Source: Brachionus koreanus
Lineage: Eukaryota > Rotifera > Eurotatoria > Ploima > Brachionidae
Direction of reading: 5' to 3'
Assembly (NCBI GenBank): GCA_016987375.1
Contig: PJRA01000016.1
Span: forward strand, 389,716 to 411,423
DNA length: 21,708 bases
How positions within the stretch are numbered: the first letter of the stretch is position 1; each line of letters begins with the position of its first letter. This document shows, piece after piece, positions 21,001 to 21,708 of this stretch. A program made the position numbers and the translations under genes. The notes under the pieces were generated by a model. It worked only from the letters and a program-made list of their open reading frames with translations, had not been told where the DNA came from and did no database searches.

Positions 21001-21708
21001 TATTAACAATTTGTGTGAAGATGATGCTGGTGTGTACACCATTGAGGCTGAGAATTCGGCCGGTTCTGATTCAAAGGCCTGTAAATACACGGTCTATTCA
21101 CCGCCCAAAATAGACTTTGATAAAAAATTTAAAAAAACATCTGTGATTTCGGTTGGCTCGAATTTTAGAGTTGTGTGCGAAGTGACCGGATGTCCCAAGC
21201 CCGATGTCATATGGTCTAAAGATAGCTTTAAAGTGGCCAAAGGTGACAAGGCCAATGCAGAAAATCCAACTGATACTCAGCATTATTTGACTGTTAAACA
21301 GTGTGATAGAAACGATAGTGGTGAATATGTGATCAAAGCTAGTAATGAATATGGCAAAGTTGAGGCCAAATTTGAGCTTCAAGTGGTCGATGTGCCCGAC
21401 AAACCAAGAGGGCCTATTGACATCGATTTGGACCAAGAGGCTAAGAGTGTTACTCTTAATTGGCGAGCGCCTAAATGGGACGGCGGCTCAGACTTGACAT
21501 CGTTTACAATCGAATACGCTAAAATATTGGAGCCGTCTATTTCAAAAAGCTTGAATTGGTTCAAAGCTGGAACAGTTAGACCGTCAACATTGAGCTTTAC
21601 CATGGACAATTTGGTCAAGAACAGCTACTATTATTTTAGAATATATGCTGAAAATGCGATTGGACAAAGTGAACCTTTGGAAATGGAACAACCCCTTAAT
21701 GCAAAACC
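1..21708 (+). CDS. Titin-like giant sarcomeric Ig/Fn3 protein, internal fragment (10 exons)
   Basis: This is an internal part of one multi-exon gene, joined as 2-428, 478-768, 816-1100, 1156-4647, 5943-7403, 7464-8966, 9028-11778, 11845-14343, 14411-17458 and 18645-21708. All splice junctions are phase 1 and the joined frame stays open throughout, giving about 6,270 residues. Visible domains are a PEVK-like segment, 52 tandem Ig domains with two linkers, then an F-F-F-I-I-F-F-F-I-I-F region. By family knowledge, such proteins span part of the sarcomere, acting as elastic or scaffolding filaments, with Fn3-rich parts bound to thick filaments. The long Ig run after a K/P/E-rich stretch, and Fn3 domains in threes, point to titin/TTN-1 rather than twitchin, whose core repeat is Fn3-Fn3-Ig. 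No kinase, start or stop lies in the window. Family assignment is firm. The exact orthologue is inference. Confidence 0.9.
2..139 (+). other. PEVK-like low-complexity segment
   Basis: These 46 residues are dominated by Lys, Glu and Pro with a few Val, Ala, Thr and Asp, and have no aromatic residues. Similar compositions in titins form disordered, extensible springs. Only the end is visible, so its full length is unknown. Confidence 0.7.
2..428 (+). CDS. Exon 1 (5'-partial): PEVK-like tail and Ig1
   Basis: The exon is open to the left edge, with codons starting at base 2. The first 46 residues (2-139) are K/E/P-rich with recurring KPK, PKPEEKPK and DEKP motifs, resembling the end of a titin PEVK-type spring. 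Ig1 follows (about 140-428): PEFI opening, core Cys in IECRV, Trp in KISWIL, and ASNSVGE at the F-G region. The second canonical Cys is replaced by Ile (VTIKASN) and the tyrosine-corner Tyr by Val, which is tolerable in a cytosolic Ig. The exon ends after the first base of a codon at a GT donor at 429. There is no Met that must be a start, so the real start is upstream. Confidence 0.85.
429..477 (+). other. Intron 1 (49 bp, phase 1)
   Basis: GTAGTT donor and AAAATAG acceptor flank a T-rich core. Splicing joins g|aa to give Glu in DVL-EPPKYF, which restores the Ig1/Ig2 boundary. Without splicing, the reading frame hits stops. Confidence 0.85.
478..768 (+). CDS. Exon 2: single Ig domain (Ig2)
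   Basis: This 291-nt exon encodes exactly one I-set Ig domain of 97 residues. It opens with EPPKYFGKLDN, has the GGKPKPSVKWFKDD turn with the core Trp, and ends with SGSYSAQLFNDAG followed by a QLVVQ G strand. The first core Cys position is Val (FTVKI) and the second is Ala (YSAQL), so no disulfide is possible. The exon is a symmetric 1-1 exon and could be skipped or duplicated without a frame change. Confidence 0.88.
769..815 (+). other. Intron 2 (47 bp, phase 1)
   Basis: GTAAAT donor and TTTTAAG acceptor, with long T and A runs. Splicing joins t|at (Tyr) into VVQ-YLPIIL between Ig2 and Ig3. It is the shortest intron in the window. Confidence 0.83.
816..1100 (+). CDS. Exon 3: single Ig domain (Ig3)
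   Basis: This 285-nt exon encodes one Ig domain of 95 residues. It opens with LPIILKNPTDF, has core Trp in VKVAWYKNNK, D-A-G in SDDAGEIKAEVSN, and a final CKLLVK strand. The tyrosine-corner Tyr is replaced by Glu (DAGEIKAE), and neither canonical core Cys is present (FELLV, IKAEV). Like exon 2 it is a one-domain, phase 1-1 exon. This contrasts with the multi-kilobase, many-domain exons downstream. Confidence 0.87.
1101..1155 (+). other. Intron 3 (55 bp, phase 1)
   Basis: GTAATT donor and TTAATAG acceptor. Splicing gives t|tt (Phe) in LLVK-FAPNLI, the Ig3/Ig4 boundary. Confidence 0.85.
1156..4647 (+). CDS. Exon 4: twelve tandem Ig domains (Ig4-Ig15)
   Basis: This 3,492-nt exon (1,164 codons) holds twelve I-set Ig domains averaging 97 residues with no linkers. 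Approximate starts are Ig4 1156, Ig5 1437, Ig6 1722, Ig7 2007, Ig8 2304, Ig9 2586, Ig10 2889, Ig11 3195, Ig12 3480, Ig13 3771, Ig14 4062 and Ig15 4365. Each opens with a P-x-(F/I) strand such as IPPKF, FAPKI or AKPKF. Most carry a core Trp after a P-x-P turn and end A-x-N-x-x-G. The second core Cys is often Leu, Ile or Val (YTLKA, YSVKV, YKIVA); it is retained in Ig4 (YKCEI) and Ig8 (FVCTA). Ig5-Ig13 make one full nine-Ig super-repeat and Ig14-Ig15 start the next. Such arrays act as extensible chains of folded domains and as binding sites for filament proteins. Confidence 0.93.
4745..4864. repeat. Copy A of a short element shared by introns 4 and 9
   Basis: Three blocks occur in the same order here and in intron 9 (17565-17635): TTTAGGC(T/A)AATTTTT at 4745-4759, CTAAAAGTAGTA from 4817, and CTGCATTAT from 4851. 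The last two blocks are 34 bp apart here and 30 bp apart in intron 9. This suggests diverged copies of one repeat, though AT-rich background could create part of the match. Confidence 0.4.
4803..4864. repeat. Imperfect 27-bp inverted repeat (hairpin)
   Basis: Arms at 4803-4829 and 4838-4864 are reverse complements at 24 of 27 positions, with an 8-base spacer at 4830-4837. The inner arm pair is AAAGTAGTAG / CTACTACTTT. The complexity of the arms makes this unlikely to be chance A/T pairing. It could be a MITE core or an RNA hairpin. No function is assigned. Confidence 0.75.
5233..5289. repeat. Possible terminal inverted repeat relic of a DNA transposon
   Basis: A 16-base AACCTC...ACGA arm (5233-5248) faces a TCGTTATATAGAGGTT arm (5274-5289). 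Reverse-complement identity is 13 of 16. ACCTC followed by AACGA or TTATA-rich sequence recalls the ends of pogo/Tigger-like Tc1-mariner superfamily elements. No transposase fragment is visible nearby, so at most this is a non-autonomous or decayed copy. Confidence 0.4.
5816..5857. repeat. ACGTTA palindromic cluster
   Basis: Several ACGTTA/TAACGT words cluster here. A perfect 9-bp inverted repeat, ACGTTATAA (5831-5839) and TTATAACGT (5849-5857), has a 9-base loop. It may be part of the same mobile debris as 5233-5289, which also contains CGTTATA. No function is known. Confidence 0.4.
5943..7403 (+). CDS. Exon 5: Ig16-Ig19 and most of Ig20
   Basis: This 1,461-nt exon (487 codons) has approximate starts Ig16 5943, Ig17 6233, Ig18 6575, Ig19 6887 and Ig20 7193. 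Ig17 is unusually long: about 20 extra residues rich in Ser, Val and Asp (SVVQSEVESDDGP) are inserted between the first strand and the B strand, before the normal IECQVSGNPKPTIKWF core. Ig18 also has an extended loop (SDEALNEEGPD). Ig19 repeats the KDGN-x-(I/L)-x-ASKR motif of Ig10, nine domains upstream. The exon ends inside Ig20 just before its tyrosine corner (KEQQ|GKYIL), so the boundary is not at a domain edge. The frame is continuous with exon 6 after splicing. Confidence 0.92.
7404..7463 (+). other. Intron 5 (60 bp, phase 1), inside Ig20
   Basis: GTATTT donor and TTCAAAG acceptor. Splicing makes g|gt (Gly) in KKEQQ-G-KYILKL, restoring the G-x-Y corner of Ig20. It is one of only two introns here that cut through a domain; the other splits the first Fn3. 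Confidence 0.85.
7464..8966 (+). CDS. Exon 6: end of Ig20 and Ig21-Ig25
   Basis: This 1,503-nt exon (501 codons) first completes Ig20 (GKYILKLWNNAGSVETS). It then encodes Ig21 (from 7532), Ig22 (7814), Ig23 (8096), Ig24 (8399) and Ig25 (8681). Ig23 and Ig24 resemble Ig14-Ig15 and Ig5-Ig6. Ig23 has KLKWIKDNKELI and EYKLFIDN. Ig24 has VEKKAAKLECEVNGIP, VEWFKDGN and a SIDCRNK strand close to KIDCKAK in Ig15. Ig21 matches Ig12 (NPTVEW, KLKPDKR, LTISDVKTTDDG). First core Cys is common (LECEV, LSCEV); the second is kept in Ig23 (YKCEAS) but replaced elsewhere (YKVVL, YSVQF). The exon ends between Ig25 and Ig26. Confidence 0.92.
8967..9027 (+). other. Intron 6 (61 bp, phase 1)
   Basis: GTATAA donor and TTAAAAG acceptor. 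Splicing makes a|gt (Ser) in LTVQ-SAPKFIRK at the Ig25/Ig26 boundary. Confidence 0.85.
9028..11778 (+). CDS. Exon 7: Ig26-Ig29, charged linker, Ig30-Ig31, acidic linker, Ig32-Ig33
   Basis: This 2,751-nt exon (917 codons) has approximate starts Ig26 9028, Ig27 9309, Ig28 9603, Ig29 9900, linker 1 10188-10547, Ig30 10548, Ig31 10839, linker 2 11139-11258, Ig32 11259 and Ig33 11517. Ig26-Ig29 are the last classical I-set domains of array I (VPKPKVIWYKNGEEL, DPEPEITWFKGR). After linker 1 the Ig style changes: the P-x-P turn before Trp is lost, the core is of the form FECAVSNFEAQVKWFFKDQPI, and the A-x-N-x-x-G ending disappears. This exon therefore holds the junction between two separately expanded Ig families. 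Both linkers sit in the middle of the exon, not at exon borders, so splicing of these exons cannot remove them on their own. Confidence 0.92.
10188..10547 (+). other. 120-residue charged linker between Ig arrays I and II
   Basis: The segment runs from QNPEDVVDPKKM to about PLKKSQ. It begins with a basic stretch (KNRVIKKRASD), then a Gly/Asp-rich patch (WGKLKKGGPGYKDDDPDG) and a KYKLRHVEFD stretch. A long Lys/Glu/Pro region follows (KEKPIEKERS, LEKYEPEKREKSDDE). No Ig fold is visible, and disorder or a weak helix is likely. KKRAS (10242-10256) fits a basophilic-kinase (PKA-like) consensus with Ser at 10254-10256. I do not recognise it as a named domain. Confidence 0.75.
11139..11258 (+). other. 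40-residue acidic linker between Ig31 and Ig32
   Basis: This short segment begins PDGDQEEIVED and ends KEKPEPEP. It has about a dozen Glu residues, and the middle (VSEEVLEAEETFEDILKK) could form an amphipathic helix. It interrupts otherwise linker-free Ig packing. Function is unknown; a flexible hinge or binding site is possible. Confidence 0.7.
11779..11844 (+). other. Intron 7 (66 bp, phase 1)
   Basis: GTAAGA donor, the strongest in the window, and TTTAATAG acceptor. Splicing makes g|aa (Glu) in VTIN-EEPVRIV at the Ig33/Ig34 boundary. Confidence 0.86.
11845..14343 (+). CDS. Exon 8: nine tandem Ig domains (Ig34-Ig42)
   Basis: This 2,499-nt exon (833 codons) has starts near Ig34 11845, Ig35 12126, Ig36 12399, Ig37 12669, Ig38 12954, Ig39 13230, Ig40 13524, Ig41 13794 and Ig42 14076. 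Domains are about 90-98 residues and abut directly. Typical edges are L-x-V-x-E followed by E-P-V-x-(F/I)-V-x-x-L. The usual core is V-x-F-E-C-x-L-N-K-x(4-6)-V-x-W-(F/Y)-K-(D/N)-G. The second Cys is mostly absent; it is retained in Ig35 (VTCTL), Ig37 (VKCVL) and Ig39 (ISCVA). Ig39 carries a longer final loop (GQNEDDELAST). The packing resembles the tandem Igs of titin I-band or obscurin, but the gene context favours titin. Confidence 0.93.
14344..14410 (+). other. Intron 8 (67 bp, phase 1)
   Basis: GTAATT donor with a T14 run just after it, and TTTTTTTAAG acceptor. Splicing makes g|aa (Glu) in LYIE-EIPVEF between Ig42 and Ig43. Confidence 0.85.
14411..17458 (+). CDS. Exon 9: Ig43-Ig52 and first half of Fn3-1
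   Basis: This 3,048-nt exon (1,016 codons) has starts near Ig43 14411, Ig44 14683, Ig45 14956, Ig46 15226, Ig47 15511, Ig48 15799, Ig49 16102, Ig50 16384, Ig51 16681, Ig52 16963 and Fn3-1 17251. Ig43-Ig51 follow the array II style. Ig47, Ig48 and Ig50 carry longer B-C loops (KAQWKKTGYDVQVKW, KLTSMKTGKQHPVEW, KLKYETRPNQDLDIKW). Ig52 returns to the classical I-set style, with a Pro-turn before Trp (ANPKPKSSWMINEE) and ENDYGRE, marking the move to the Fn3 zone. Fn3-1 shows ISWKPPKDNGGSPLTGY and IEMRDFDRKTW, the standard titin/twitchin-type B-C strands. The exon stops at DLNR|G, just before the F strand. Thick-filament association of the Fn3 zone is expected from family knowledge. Confidence 0.93.
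17565..17640. repeat. Copy B of a short element shared by introns 4 and 9
   Basis: It contains TTTAGGCAAATTTTT at 17565-17579, CTAAAGTAGTA at 17597-17607 and CTGCATTAT from 17627, the same blocks in the same order as 4745-4864. Here the middle forms a shorter hairpin, GCAGTT/AACTGC, with an 8-base loop. Confidence 0.4.
17719..17914. repeat. MITE-like imperfect fold-back of about 196 bp
   Basis: The best arms are 17738-17769 and 17860-17890. They match as reverse complements over about 30 bases with a few gaps, sharing GAACACT-x-GTT and the flanking ATGT-x-CTTTT words. Similarity continues outward to CCATAA/TTATGCC (about 17719 and 17914). Inside, TCGAAAAT (17791-17798) faces ATTTTCGA (17826-17833). 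The whole looks like one decayed palindrome. Confidence 0.6.
18129..18164. repeat. Two-copy 18-bp tandem repeat
   Basis: GGTCAAATTTATA occurs at 18129-18141 and again at 18147-18159, with an 18-bp period. It is a simple local duplication without evident function. Confidence 0.6.
18645..21708 (+). CDS. Exon 10 (3'-partial): Fn3-1 end, Fn3-2, Fn3-3, Ig53-54, Fn3-4 to 6, Ig55-56, Fn3-7
   Basis: The frame is open for 3,064 nt to the right edge, codons starting at 18647, with no stop. Approximate starts are Fn3-2 18743, Fn3-3 19046, Ig53 19349, Ig54 19628, Fn3-4 19919, Fn3-5 20216, Fn3-6 20513, Ig55 20819, Ig56 21098 and Fn3-7 21392. Fn3 hallmarks repeat: DGGSPITGYIIERR and TTDGGSPITGYKIERR in B-C, YEFRVIAENKAGQSEP and YTFRVCAVNQEG in F-G, and PGPP or PDPP hinges. 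The Ig domains show PYPDIKWY, FPRPDVKWYRNNE, SPEPHITWKKG and CPKPDVIWSKD. Order is F-F-F-I-I twice, then F. This part is visibly more GC-rich than upstream exons (about 61% at 19021-19140). The gene must continue right, where a kinase domain would be the family expectation. Confidence 0.92.

Larger units (their letters stand above)
16963..21708 (+). other. Fn3/Ig mixed zone, F-F-F-I-I module repeat
   Basis: Counting from Ig52, the order is I-F-F-F-I-I-F-F-F-I-I-F. In twitchin and projectin the repeat is mostly F-F-I, and in vertebrate titin seven- or eleven-domain super-repeats alternate two and three Fn3 domains. The five-domain register seen here, repeated twice and starting a third time, is read directly from the translated sequence. 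Its register with the thick filament is unknown. Confidence 0.8.

Noticed and set aside
1..21708. Assignment as twitchin/projectin or obscurin/UNC-89
   Set aside because: Over fifty tandem Igs before the first Fn3, and Fn3 domains in threes separated by Ig pairs, do not match twitchin's F-F-I core. Obscurin has very few Fn3 domains and none in such a run. Titin/TTN-1 type fits best, but the window lacks the kinase that would settle it.

Overview
The window is almost filled by an internal piece of one giant muscle-protein gene on the + strand. Ten exons (both outer ones cut by the window edges) carry about 18.8 kb of open reading frame, roughly 6,270 residues. They encode 56 immunoglobulin (Ig) domains, 7 fibronectin type III (Fn3) domains, a PEVK-like tail and two charged linkers. 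No start codon, stop codon, promoter or terminator lies in the window. The domain content fits a titin-like protein of the protostome TTN-1 type. It has a K/P/E-rich segment, then a very long tandem Ig array, then mixed Fn3/Ig modules of the kind that usually lead towards a titin/twitchin-type kinase, which is not in this window. Twitchin/projectin (Fn3-Fn3-Ig repeats), obscurin/UNC-89 (only a couple of Fn3 domains) and kettin (spaced Ig domains) fit less well.

Layout. 1-139: end of a PEVK-like K/E/P segment. 140-10187: array I, Ig1-Ig29, classical I-set domains with a G-x-P-x-P turn before the core Trp and an A-x-N-x-x-G end. Much of this array shows a nine-Ig super-repeat. 10188-10547: a 120-residue charged linker. 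10548-16962: array II, Ig30-Ig51, a different and shorter Ig style packed head to tail, broken once by a 40-residue acidic linker at 11139-11258. 16963-21708: Ig52 and then the order F-F-F-I-I-F-F-F-I-I-F.

Nine introns interrupt the gene. Seven are tiny (47-67 bp) and two are long (1,295 and 1,186 bp). All nine are GT...AG and phase 1, so every complete internal exon is a multiple of three. The two long introns show no coding potential. They hold hairpins, a short element shared between the two introns, and a possible DNA-transposon relic.

Organism: an animal, because giant sarcomeric Ig/Fn3 proteins are metazoan. A protostome with a compact, AT-rich genome is most likely. Acceptor sites end in TAAG, ATAG or AAAG rather than the nematode TTTTCAG consensus, which argues against a typical nematode. 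Rotifers, mites and other small-genome invertebrates remain possible, and the lineage is not settled from this sequence alone.
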